Below, in pieces: positions 31,902 to 40,504 of a stretch of DNA of 44,510 nt (position 1 is its first letter; every line of letters begins with the position of its first letter). Made by a program: the position numbers and the translations under genes. Source of the DNA: Bacillota bacterium (GTDB lineage: Bacteria > Bacillota > Clostridia > Clostridiales > Clostridiaceae). Below the pieces are notes generated by a model. The model made no database searches. It was given only the letters and a program-made list of their open reading frames with translations, and was not told the DNA's origin. The stretch is from contig JAEXZL010000169.1 of the NCBI GenBank assembly GCA_023451395.1, positions 1 through 44,510 on the forward strand, written 5' to 3'.

Positions 31902-33491
31902 ATGAATTCAAAGAAATTTTATGATTTAGGACTTAGCAAGGACATACTAGCAGCAATTGATGACATGGGATTTGAAGAGCCTTCACAAATTCAGCGAGAG
32001 GTAATACCTGTAATTTTAGAAGGAGTAGATACCATAGGTCAGGCACAGACTGGAACCGGTAAAACCCTTGCCTTTGGCGCACCAATTTTAAGCCAGTTAA
32101 ACCCAAATGAAAGAGGAGTAAAGGCATTAATATTAACTCCTACCAGAGAGCTTGCCATCCAAGTAAATGATGAATTAGCAAGGATAGCTAAGCATACTAA
32201 AATGAGACTGCTTCCAGTATACGGAGGACAGCAAATTGACAGACAGATTAAAGCTTTAAAAAGAGGCATAGATATAGTTGTAGGAACTCCTGGAAGAATA
32301 CTCGATCTTATAAGAAGAAATGTTCTCCATCTTGAGAATATAAGCTTCTTAGTATTAGATGAAGCTGACGAAATGCTTAACATGGGCTTTATCGATGATA
32401 TCGAGGATATAATAAAGAGCTCTAATTCAGATAGGCAGACCCTGTTGTTCTCCGCTACCATGCCTCAGGAAATCAGAAGACTCTCTAAAAGATACATGAA
32501 GGATAACACTAAGCACATATCAATTTTAAAGAGTACTATGACTGTTTCAACAATAGATCAGTACTACTTTGAAATAAAACATAAGGATAGATTTGAATCC
32601 CTATGTAGAATTTTAGATGTTGATGAGCCAACCAGTGCTATCATCTTCTGTAATACAAAGAGAGCTGTAGACGAATTGGTTGAATCCCTTCAAAGAAGAG
32701 GATATAACGTTGAAGGTATGCATGGTGATATGAGTCAGAATTTAAGGCTAAATACCCTTAGAAAGTTCAAGGATGGAACCTTAGAATTTTTAGTAGCTAC
32801 TGATGTGGCAGCAAGAGGTATCGATGTAGAAAATGTTTCACATGTAATAAACTATGATATACCTCAAGATATAGAATCCTATGTACATAGAATAGGAAGA
32901 ACCGGAAGAGCTAATAAAACAGGTATAGCTTATTCTCTAGTTACTCCAAGAGAATATATGACCTTAAAGCAGATTGAAAAATCCACTAAGGGTAAGATAA
33001 AAAGAAAAGAGCTTCCTACTATAGATGATATTTTCTCTACTAAATACAACAATATTATAAGTAGAGTTAAGGAAACTCTAGAAAAGGAAGATTACAAAAA
33101 ATTCCTGCCCATTACTCAGGAGTTAGATGAAGAATTTAACCTTGTTGATGTTGCGGCTGCATTAATGAACATTGTATACAGCAAGGAAATCAGCTACGAA
33201 TATACAGAAAACTTCATTGGTTCAGAAGATAGCTATGTAAGATTATTCTTAACTATAGGAAGAATGGATAAGGTTAATCCTAAGCTCATCCTTCAATTCT
33301 TCAACGATACAGCTTCCGTTGGTAAAGAGCTTGTTGGAGACATAGATATAATGGAGAAGTTCTCCTTTATTGATGTGAGCGAAAAGGCCGTTGATGCTAT
33401 TCTTAAGAAGAGTAGTGGTAAGAAGCTTGGTGGCAGAAGAGTTAGAATCGAAGTTTCAAACGGAAAGAAATCCACAAGAAAAAACAAGTAA
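31902..33491 (+). CDS. DEAD-box RNA helicase with DbpA-type C-terminal domain
   Basis: ATP-dependent RNA helicase, 529 aa. All motifs are present: Q motif FEEPSQIQREVIP, motif I AQTGTGKT, Ia PTRELAIQV, Ib GTPGRILDL, II DEAD in LDEADEML, III SATMP, IV IIFCNTKRAVDEL, V VATDVAARGIDV and VI HRIGRTGR. The C-terminal part from about residue 440 (SYVRLFLTIGRMDKVNPKLI) resembles the DbpA RNA-binding domain. A basic tail ends KKSTRKNK. It probably acts in ribosome assembly or RNA unwinding in the cold. GTGAGGA precedes ATG. Homologues are named DeaD, CshA or DbpA; I do not assign one. Confidence 0.95.
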   Translation: MNSKKFYDLGLSKDILAAIDDMGFEEPSQIQREVIPVILEGVDTIGQAQTGTGKTLAFGAPILSQLNPNERGVKALILTPTRELAIQVNDELARIAKHTKMRLLPVYGGQQIDRQIKALKRGIDIVVGTPGRILDLIRRNVLHLENISFLVLDEADEMLNMGFIDDIEDIIKSSNSDRQTLLFSATMPQEIRRLSKRYMKDNTKHISILKSTMTVSTIDQYYFEIKHKDRFESLCRILDVDEPTSAIIFCNTKRAVDELVESLQRRGYNVEGMHGDMSQNLRLNTLRKFKDGTLEFLVATDVAARGIDVENVSHVINYDIPQDIESYVHRIGRTGRANKTGIAYSLVTPREYMTLKQIEKSTKGKIKRKELPTIDDIFSTKYNNIISRVKETLEKEDYKKFLPITQELDEEFNLVDVAAALMNIVYSKEISYEYTENFIGSEDSYVRLFLTIGRMDKVNPKLILQFFNDTASVGKELVGDIDIMEKFSFIDVSEKAVDAILKKSSGKKLGGRRVRIEVSNGKKSTRKNK

Positions 33492-33499
33492 AATTATGC

Positions 33500-33537
33500 A
33501 AAGCCCCTAAAGGTTATACCTTTAGGGGCTTTTTTTA
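33500..33537 (+). terminator. Terminator of the DEAD-box helicase gene
   Basis: AAGCCCCTAAAGGT, loop, ACCTTTAGGGGCTT and TTTTTT, beginning 9 bases after the stop. Confidence 0.9.
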
Positions 33538-33572
33538 TAACTCTGTCGAAGCCTTGCATTTTAGAGTATAAC

Positions 33573-33601
33573 TTGCTGTTTGTTGTAGCAAAAAATATAA
33601 G
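33573..33601 (+). promoter_or_regulatory. Promoter of the CDP-sugar glycosylation operon
   Basis: TTGCTG (33573-33578), 17 bases, TATAAG (33596-33601), about 55 bases before rfbF and just after the helicase terminator. Confidence 0.55.
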
Positions 33602-33658
33602 TAAACATAAGATATTATATAGAGCACCTATGCAAGTAGCAAATGAGGAGTGATTAGG

Positions 33659-34399
33659 ATGCAGGTAGTTATCTTATGTGGAGGTAAAGGCACCAGGCTT
33701 AGAGGGGAAAAAGATGTTATTCCTAAGCCTCTTGCACTGGTTAAAGGAAAGCCTCTTATCCTGCACATTATTAATATATATAGAAAATATGGCCACAGAG
33801 AATTTATTCTACCCTTAGGCTTCGGCGGAGAATATATAAAGGATTATTTTTATAATTACAAATGGAGAAATCATGACTTCTCCATTGATTATGGTAAAGA
33901 AGAGGTTCAAATTTTTAAAGCCAATGAGGATTTTAAAGTTACATTTATTGATACAGGAATTGGAACAAATACCGGAGGAAGAATTAAAAAAATTCAAAGC
34001 TATATAAATGATGAGGATTTTATGCTTACTTATGGAGATGGTTTAAGTGACATTAATCTGGACTCTCTTGTAGCTTTCCATAAGGAAAAAGGCAAAATTG
34101 CCACTGTTACAGGAGTAAACAAAATCAGCCAATACGGTATTTTTTCCATGAATGAAAATAATATTGCTACGATTTTTGATGAGAAGACCTCTGTTATGGG
34201 TGTAGTTAACGGTGGCTTTTTTGTACTAAAAAAGGAAGTTTTTAATTATATTGAAGATATAGAGAGCTGTTCCTTTGAAAACAGCACCATAAAGACTTTA
34301 ACTACAGCTGGAGAAATGGCAGTGTATATGCATGATGGGCTCTGGATTGCAGTTGATACTCTTAAGGATCTTCAAAAGGCTAACGAAGAATGGCAATAA
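33659..34399 (+). CDS. rfbF: Glucose-1-phosphate cytidylyltransferase
   Basis: Forms CDP-glucose from CTP and glucose-1-phosphate, the first step to CDP-linked 6-deoxy sugars. The 246 aa protein opens MQVVILCGGKGTRLRGE, the nucleotidyltransferase loop, then VIPKPLALVKGKPLI. RfbF-specific blocks are FIDTGIGTNTGGRIKK, FMLTYGDGLSDIN and the C-terminal YMHDGLWIAVDTLKDLQKAN. Start ATG 33659 has GAGGAG 8 bases upstream. It heads an operon whose last gene is rfbG, the next enzyme of the same pathway. Confidence 0.93.
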   Translation: MQVVILCGGKGTRLRGEKDVIPKPLALVKGKPLILHIINIYRKYGHREFILPLGFGGEYIKDYFYNYKWRNHDFSIDYGKEEVQIFKANEDFKVTFIDTGIGTNTGGRIKKIQSYINDEDFMLTYGDGLSDINLDSLVAFHKEKGKIATVTGVNKISQYGIFSMNENNIATIFDEKTSVMGVVNGGFFVLKKEVFNYIEDIESCSFENSTIKTLTTAGEMAVYMHDGLWIAVDTLKDLQKANEEWQ

Positions 34400-34473
34400 T
34401 TTTAATAGGTTTGAGCTTTATTGTATAAAGCTCATTTCTACATAATATTATAGGGGTTTGGAGGTCAATTTCT

Positions 34474-36462
34474 ATGAGTAATAGCATGAATTTCTGTACT
34501 CTAGGCAGCAAGGAGTATGTTATAAAAATACTCGCAATGTATTCTTCCTTGAAAGAGCATTCAAAAAGCTTTCACTTATATATCTGCTGTCTTGATAATA
34601 CAATATACGATATTATAAGCAGCCTTTCCTTAGGATCTGTAACTGCTTTCCCTGTTGAGAATTTAGAAAGTACTGAGCTTAAGAAATTAAAATATAGCAG
34701 AAGTCCCAGTGAATATTGCTGGACTCTTAAGCCCTTTCTATTAGAATATATCTTTGACAAATACTCTGTTGAAAGAGCCTTTTATTGCGATGGAGATATC
34801 TTTTTTTATAGCAACCCAGAAAAACTCTTCCGGGAACTTGATTATAATTCAGTACTTCTCTGTCCCCAGAGAGACTTAGAATGGGTGCACAAGATTTATG
34901 GCTATTATCAAGCGGGTGTTATTGGTTTTAAGAACAGCACATATGGAAGAGCAGCCCTTACCTGGTGGAGAGATAAGTGCTTTGAATGGTGCTACTTAAA
35001 GTCTGAACCTGAAAATGAACGCTTTGGAGATCAAAAGTATCTAGATAAACTCCCAAAATACTTTGAGGAAGTATCTATATGCAATGATTTAGGAGTAGAT
35101 GCAGCTCCATGGAATAGTGTTTATAACAACAATTACAATATCTACACGGAAGATAACAAAATATATATTCAAGGACATAAGCTTATATGCTTCCACTTTG
35201 CTTGCGTATCTATCTATAATTTAGAAGAATTTGATTTATGGACCTTTGAAAAGCTATACTTTTCAAACATTATGGAGGAAAAGATATATAAACCATATCT
35301 TAAGAGGCTGCAAAGGATAGGTAATTTTATTAAGCTCTATATAAATCACCCCCTATCAAGTCTCTATAAGAGTAGTTCTCCACAGGAGGCTAAGAGTTAC
35401 TTTAGATTAGCTTCCTCAGATAGTGTAGATAAAATAAGCAGCCTCCTTGATAGAAGCAAGGAAGTTTCTGCTTCACCTACTATTATTAAAGACTTTACTA
35501 AGAACAAGGAAGTTTTCCAAAATAAAAATAAATTCTGCACAATTGTTAGCAAGGAGTATGTATTAAGAGTTCTAGCATTATATAGTTCTCTTGAAAGAAA
35601 TGCAAATGACTTTCATTTATGGATATGTACTTTAGACGATATAAGCTTTAAAATTTTAAACAGGCTTTCACTAAAAAAGGTTACAATTATAAGTTCCTCT
35701 GCTCTTGAAAATCAAGAGCTGTTGGAGCTAAAGAAGAAACGAAGTCTCACAGAATATGCCTGGACTTTAAAGCCTGTTCTTTGTATGCATCTATTAGTAG
35801 ATATTCCTTTAGATAATTTAATATATTGTGATGCTGATATTTATCTATTCCAGGATATAGGTACCCTCCTGAAGGAATGGAGCGGTCACTCCTTCTTTAT
35901 GTGCAGGCAGAGATATGGTTATGAAAACGAAAAAGTTCATGGTAGCTTTCAAGCTGGTTTATTAGGCTTTACCAGGGACAACAGCTCTCTGGATATTTTA
36001 AGCTGGTGGAAGAAAAGCTGTATAGACTGGTGCTACGAAACAGCTGATCTTGTCAATAATCGATGGGGAGATCAGAAATATCTGGAGATGATTCCTCATT
36101 TATTTTCAAATATCAAACTTGTGGATCATATAGGGATAAATACAGCACCTTGGAATCTAATTTTAAACAATAATCATAAAGTGAGTAGTAATAACAAGAA
36201 TATATATATAGATAATACTGAGCTTGTAATTTATCATTTTGGCAGTATGCAAATCTTTAATGGTCAAGAATTTGATCTTTGGAAAAATGAAACTATTAAT
36301 TTTTCTGAAGAGATAAAAAACTATATTTACAAGCCATATATTAAGGAGCTCCAAAAATATATTAGACTTCTTGAAAACAAGCATCCTGATAAAATTAGGA
36401 GTCTTTATTCCCATGAAAGTCCTGATAAATCTAAAAATTATTACAAGCACATCATTAACTAG
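34474..36462 (+). CDS. Glycosyltransferase with two tandem GT-A domains (domain copies 1 and 2)
   Basis: A 662 aa protein built of two homologous halves starting near residues 6 and 352. Each half shows NFCTLGSKEYV / KFCTIVSKEYV, EYCWTLKP / EYAWTLKP, a metal-binding DxD motif (D106-G-D108 in copy 1, D453-A-D455 in copy 2), YQAGVIGF / FQAGLLGF, a GDQKYL motif and an APWN motif, ending in a YKPY segment. This is a GT-A type glycosyltransferase fold resembling GT8-like enzymes; donor and acceptor are not inferable by eye. No signal peptide or membrane segment, so cytoplasmic. It sits between rfbF and the second duplicated glycosyltransferase; RBS GGAGG. Confidence 0.85.
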   Translation: MSNSMNFCTLGSKEYVIKILAMYSSLKEHSKSFHLYICCLDNTIYDIISSLSLGSVTAFPVENLESTELKKLKYSRSPSEYCWTLKPFLLEYIFDKYSVERAFYCDGDIFFYSNPEKLFRELDYNSVLLCPQRDLEWVHKIYGYYQAGVIGFKNSTYGRAALTWWRDKCFEWCYLKSEPENERFGDQKYLDKLPKYFEEVSICNDLGVDAAPWNSVYNNNYNIYTEDNKIYIQGHKLICFHFACVSIYNLEEFDLWTFEKLYFSNIMEEKIYKPYLKRLQRIGNFIKLYINHPLSSLYKSSSPQEAKSYFRLASSDSVDKISSLLDRSKEVSASPTIIKDFTKNKEVFQNKNKFCTIVSKEYVLRVLALYSSLERNANDFHLWICTLDDISFKILNRLSLKKVTIISSSALENQELLELKKKRSLTEYAWTLKPVLCMHLLVDIPLDNLIYCDADIYLFQDIGTLLKEWSGHSFFMCRQRYGYENEKVHGSFQAGLLGFTRDNSSLDILSWWKKSCIDWCYETADLVNNRWGDQKYLEMIPHLFSNIKLVDHIGINTAPWNLILNNNHKVSSNNKNIYIDNTELVIYHFGSMQIFNGQEFDLWKNETINFSEEIKNYIYKPYIKELQKYIRLLENKHPDKIRSLYSHESPDKSKNYYKHIIN

Positions 36463-36485
36463 TGAAATTGAGGTGTTGAAATAAA

Positions 36486-38381
36486 ATGAAGCATTGTTAT
36501 TGTACAATTATGAGCAATACTTCTTTATACAAAGGCTATATATTAATAAACTCTTTACTGGAACATGATCCAGATTTTATACTATATGTTCTTTGCATGG
36601 ATGAAGTCACAGAAAAAATATTAAAGGATCTTTCCTTCAAATCTGTTATCCTTATCCCCTTAAAAACACTGGAGGAATTCGATGTCGATCTCCTTCCAAT
36701 TAAAAATAAAAGAGACGACAAGGAATATGCCTGGACTGTAAAATGTCCCTTTATGCTCTATCTTTTTAAAAGCTTTGCAGCCCTTGAGCACATTATTTAT
36801 CTTGATAGCGATTTAGAATTTTTTCAAAATCCTAAGCCTATTTTTGATGAATTTAGCACATCATCAATAATGCTAACCAGAGAAAGATTTTACTTTCAGG
36901 ATAATGAGCCTTGGTATGAAAATTATGGGATTTATAATTGTGGGTTTATGGCTTTTAAAAAGGATACAATTGGTAAGGATGCCCTAAAATGGCTAAGAAG
37001 GAAATGTATTAACTGGTGCTATAACAGGGTGGAACCCAATCTTTATGGTGATCAAAAATATACCGCTGATTGGACAAAACGTTTTAATAATGTTAAGGTA
37101 TCAAAAAATCTTGGAATAAATGTAACTGCCTGGTATGCTCATGCCTGTAACCTAGATACAGATAATACAGGTCACTTTATAGGTGACCAGCCTTTAATCT
37201 TCTATCACTATAATGGATTTACACTCTTTAATAAGGATGAGTTTGACCTCTGCATATTCATAAAGCTTCCTAAGAGACTTGTTAATATGATATATATCCC
37301 TTATATCTTAAAACTTAAGAAGGCTATTGCTGTCATTGACAAACTGAATCCTGATCTATATAAGAGTATAGCTAAACCTAGAGATGGTCAGTATGCGCTT
37401 AATTATTATAAATCCCCTCCAGCTTTAAATCCAACTTCTGAGCCCTCTCCGGAAAAAACAGAATATAACTTCTGCAGCTTAGTGGGTAAGGAATATATCC
37501 CAAGGGCCCTAACCTTATACCATTCACTTTTAAAATATAGAAATGATTTTAAGCTCTTTATGTGCTGTATGGATGACATTTCCTACAGGAGTCTTAACTC
37601 ACTAGGTTTAAAGAATGTTTCCCTTCTTAGGGTATCTAAGGTTGAAGACAGTAAGCTTTTAAGTGTTAAACCTAAAAGAACAAGCAGCGAGTACTGCTGG
37701 ACAATGAAGCCTTCTCTTATATTGTATTTAATGAGAAAATATCCAAAAATGAAGACTATATTCTTCTTAGACAGTGACATTTACTTTTTCTCAGATTATT
37801 CTTCTATGCTAAATCCTCTTGATAATAGTTCTATATTATTGTTTCCTCAGAGGGACAAAGAGGTGGTAGAGGCTCAATTTGGAAAATATCAAGCTGGCTG
37901 TCTTGGATTTAAAAACACACCAAATGCTCACACTGCTTTAGAATGGTGGAGAGAGAGGTGTATTGAATGGTGCTCTTCAGAGCAGGGTCATCCAGATAAA
38001 TGGGGAGATCAAAAATACCTAGATAAGCTTCCAGAACTCCATCAAGAGGTTGTGCTAAATGACAATCCAGGAATAAATGCAGCTCTGTGGAATACTATGG
38101 ACAATATTACAATTAATAAATCTAAGGTATTTATCTCTGGAGCTCCTTTAATTTCTTATCATTTTTGTAACTTTATAATGTTTAACGAAAATGAATTTGA
38201 CTTATGGAGATGGCCAAATTGGCGTGTAGATAGTAAGCATATACAATATATTTACAAGCCTTATATCGTAGATTTAAAAGCTTCCCTAGCTATTCTGGCT
38301 TCTAAAAGCATTAACTTTCAAGAATTTTCAATTCCTCCAATTACAAAAAACATGGCCTGTAATTTCTATAAGTATAAATAA
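36486..38381 (+). CDS. Glycosyltransferase with two tandem GT-A domains (domain copies 3 and 4)
   Basis: A 631 aa paralogue of the preceding gene, again two halves (second near residue 327). DxD motifs are D107-S-D109 and D429-S-D431. Copy 4 is close to copy 1 (NFCSLVGKEYI, EYCWTMKPSL, YQAGCLGF, WGDQKYLDKLPEL), while copy 3 is most diverged (YCTIMSNTSL, EYAWTVKCPF, YNCGFMAF, YGDQKY, TAWY). All four copies keep the DxD and GDQKY signatures, so all may be active. The gene follows the first after 23 bases with RBS GAGGTG. Likely adds several sugars of a surface or flagellar glycan, with CDP-sugar donors made by the flanking genes (inference). Confidence 0.85.
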   Translation: MKHCYCTIMSNTSLYKGYILINSLLEHDPDFILYVLCMDEVTEKILKDLSFKSVILIPLKTLEEFDVDLLPIKNKRDDKEYAWTVKCPFMLYLFKSFAALEHIIYLDSDLEFFQNPKPIFDEFSTSSIMLTRERFYFQDNEPWYENYGIYNCGFMAFKKDTIGKDALKWLRRKCINWCYNRVEPNLYGDQKYTADWTKRFNNVKVSKNLGINVTAWYAHACNLDTDNTGHFIGDQPLIFYHYNGFTLFNKDEFDLCIFIKLPKRLVNMIYIPYILKLKKAIAVIDKLNPDLYKSIAKPRDGQYALNYYKSPPALNPTSEPSPEKTEYNFCSLVGKEYIPRALTLYHSLLKYRNDFKLFMCCMDDISYRSLNSLGLKNVSLLRVSKVEDSKLLSVKPKRTSSEYCWTMKPSLILYLMRKYPKMKTIFFLDSDIYFFSDYSSMLNPLDNSSILLFPQRDKEVVEAQFGKYQAGCLGFKNTPNAHTALEWWRERCIEWCSSEQGHPDKWGDQKYLDKLPELHQEVVLNDNPGINAALWNTMDNITINKSKVFISGAPLISYHFCNFIMFNENEFDLWRWPNWRVDSKHIQYIYKPYIVDLKASLAILASKSINFQEFSIPPITKNMACNFYKYK

Positions 38382-38398
38382 TCTATGGGGGGAAATAA

Positions 38399-39373
38399 AT
38401 GTTATCTAAAAGAAAGGAATCATTGAAAGGTAAAATAGTAGCAATAACTGGAGGTGCTGGTTTTGTTGGTTCTCATCTTACTCATAGATTGTTAGAAGAA
38501 GGAGCAGAGGTTCATCTAATTGTTAGAGAAAGCACCTCCCTCTGGAGGTTATCCTCCTTTAAAGACAGTTTATCTCTGCATATTAGCGATGTTTCTTCTT
38601 CTTCAGATATGAACAGAACTATACAAAAAATTAATCCAAGCTATTTTTTCCATCTATCAGCCTACGGAGTTGATGCCTCAAAAAAGGATTATATTACTGC
38701 TACAAAGATTAATGTATTAGCCATAGCAAACATTTTTTCTGCACTTAAATATATTGATTGTAAGAAGGTAATTCTTCTGGGAAGCTCCTCAGAATACGGT
38801 GAAGTTGATCATAGAATAACCGAGGACACGCCCTTAAAACCAGTTAATATCTATGGCAGCACAAAAGCCTGTGGAACTATACTCGCCCACCAACTGGGCT
38901 CCGAAAACAATATACCAGTGATCACCTTTAGACCCTTTGGTCTCTTTGGAGAGGGTGAGGAGCCTCACAAGTTATTTGCATATGTAATACTGCAATCCTT
39001 AAAAGAAAAGGATATAAACCTTACAAAAGGAGAACAGTATCGGGATTATCTTTATGTTGAAAATCTAATAGATGCTCTTATTCTTGCCTGTGAGGATTCT
39101 ACCTTAAGGAATGAGATATTCAATATAGGCAGTGGCGTATCAAAACCTCTAAGATATTATTCTGACTTGATAATAAGTCTTACAGAAACAACAAGCAAAG
39201 TAAATTATGGTGCTATTGCCTACAGAAAGAATGAAATATGGAACCCCTCACCGGATATAAATAAAATAAGAGCAAGACTTCATTGGAATCCTAAAATTCC
39301 TCTGGAAAAAGGCTTAGTAAATACAATTAACTGGTTTAAAGAAAACTTGTTTAACTACAATGACATACTGTAG
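38399..39373 (+). CDS. NAD-dependent epimerase/dehydratase (extended SDR), nucleotide-sugar 4-reductase or epimerase
   Basis: A 324 aa extended short-chain dehydrogenase. The NAD(P)-binding glycine motif GGAGFVGSHL lies near residue 18, the catalytic S in LLGSSSEYGE, and the YxxxK pair in IYGSTKAC. Sugar-binding C-terminal region includes GEGEEPHKLFAYV and RDYLYVENLIDAL. Placed directly before rfbG, it most likely acts on CDP-4-keto-6-deoxy-glucose, like CDP-paratose/abequose or CDP-6-deoxysugar synthases, but no 3-dehydratase (RfbH) is encoded here, so a 3,6-dideoxy product is not supported by this window. RBS GGGGGG precedes ATG. Confidence 0.82.
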   Translation: MLSKRKESLKGKIVAITGGAGFVGSHLTHRLLEEGAEVHLIVRESTSLWRLSSFKDSLSLHISDVSSSSDMNRTIQKINPSYFFHLSAYGVDASKKDYITATKINVLAIANIFSALKYIDCKKVILLGSSSEYGEVDHRITEDTPLKPVNIYGSTKACGTILAHQLGSENNIPVITFRPFGLFGEGEEPHKLFAYVILQSLKEKDINLTKGEQYRDYLYVENLIDALILACEDSTLRNEIFNIGSGVSKPLRYYSDLIISLTETTSKVNYGAIAYRKNEIWNPSPDINKIRARLHWNPKIPLEKGLVNTINWFKENLFNYNDIL

Positions 39374-39388
39374 CTATTAGGAGGAAAA

Positions 39389-40453
39389 ATGGAAAATATA
39401 TATAATGGAAAAAGAGTTTTAATTACTGGCCATACTGGCTTTAAAGGCTCCTGGTTAACTCTATGGCTTCAGAAACTTGGTGCTGAAGTCATTGGCTATG
39501 CTTTAGATCCTTTAACAGAACGTGATAACTACAGTCTTACCATCGATAAAGATAGTATAAAGGATATTCGTGGTGATATAAGGGATACTCATGAATTAGA
39601 TAAGGTATTTAAGCTATATAAACCCCAGATAGTTTTTCACCTAGCAGCTCAGCCTTTAGTTTTAAAATCCTACGAAGACCCAAAATACACCTATGAGGTT
39701 AATGTAATGGGAACCCTTAATCTTTTGCTTGCAGCTTCCCAATGTGAGGATACTAAAGCAATAATAGTAGTTACTAGCGACAAATGCTATAAAAATAATG
39801 AATGGATATATTCCTATAGGGAGGAGGATACATTAGGAGGGCATGATCCCTATAGCTCTAGCAAAGCAGCTGTAGAAATTCTTACTTCCTCCTTCAGAAG
39901 TTCCTTCTATCCTCTCACATCCTTTGATAAACCAAAAAAGCTCATTGCCACTGTAAGAGCAGGTAATGTTATAGGCGGAGGAGATTGGTCTCCTAACCGC
40001 ATAGTACCAGATTCAATAAAAGCCCTTGAAGCACAAAAAAGCATTGAGATAAGGAACTATAAGTCTGTGAGGCCTTGGCAGCACGTTCTAGAACCTCTTT
40101 CCGGTTACTTACTAGTAGGTTCGCTACTTATTCAGGGTGAAGAAAAATATTCTGGGGCCTGGAATTTTGGGCCAAAGGATGAGGGTATCATTACTGTAGA
40201 AGAAATTGTACAAAAGATAATTAAGTATTACGGAAGAGGAAGCTATTATATAAAGCCTCCTACAGGGACGACTCTCCATGAAGCTGGTCTTTTAAGTCTT
40301 GATATAAGCAAAGCAAGAAGACTCTTAAACTGGGAGCCAAAATGGACCGTTGAAGAAGCAGTGGAAAAAACTCTTCTCTGGTACAAGGAGTACAAATCAA
40401 AGAATATCAAAAAAATTACAGAGGATATATTAAACTCTTATAAAGCTTATTGA
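39389..40453 (+). CDS. rfbG: CDP-glucose 4,6-dehydratase
   Basis: Converts CDP-glucose to CDP-4-keto-6-deoxyglucose, using bound NAD+. The 354 aa protein begins GKRVLITGHTGFKGSWLTLWL, the RfbG N-terminal motif, and carries FHLAAQPLVLKSYEDP, VTSDKCYKN (catalytic T-S-D), DPYSSSKAA (YxxxK), RAGNVIGGGDWS and VRPWQHVLEPLSGYL. Together with rfbF it gives the first two steps of CDP-deoxysugar synthesis. AGGAGG precedes ATG, and the TGA lies inside the shared terminator stem. Confidence 0.96.
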   Translation: MENIYNGKRVLITGHTGFKGSWLTLWLQKLGAEVIGYALDPLTERDNYSLTIDKDSIKDIRGDIRDTHELDKVFKLYKPQIVFHLAAQPLVLKSYEDPKYTYEVNVMGTLNLLLAASQCEDTKAIIVVTSDKCYKNNEWIYSYREEDTLGGHDPYSSSKAAVEILTSSFRSSFYPLTSFDKPKKLIATVRAGNVIGGGDWSPNRIVPDSIKALEAQKSIEIRNYKSVRPWQHVLEPLSGYLLVGSLLIQGEEKYSGAWNFGPKDEGIITVEEIVQKIIKYYGRGSYYIKPPTGTTLHEAGLLSLDISKARRLLNWEPKWTVEEAVEKTLLWYKEYKSKNIKKITEDILNSYKAY

Positions 40454-40504
40454 ATAAGAAAAAGCTATTTAAGGATTCTTACCTTAAATAGCTTTTTCTT
40501 ATTC
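40451..40504. terminator. Bidirectional terminator overlapping both stop codons
   Basis: A 24 bp perfect inverted repeat (arms 40451-40474 and 40481-40504, loop ATTCTT) contains TGA of rfbG in one arm and TAA of the histidine kinase in the other. AAAAAGC/GCTTTTT give a U-run in each direction. Confidence 0.9.
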
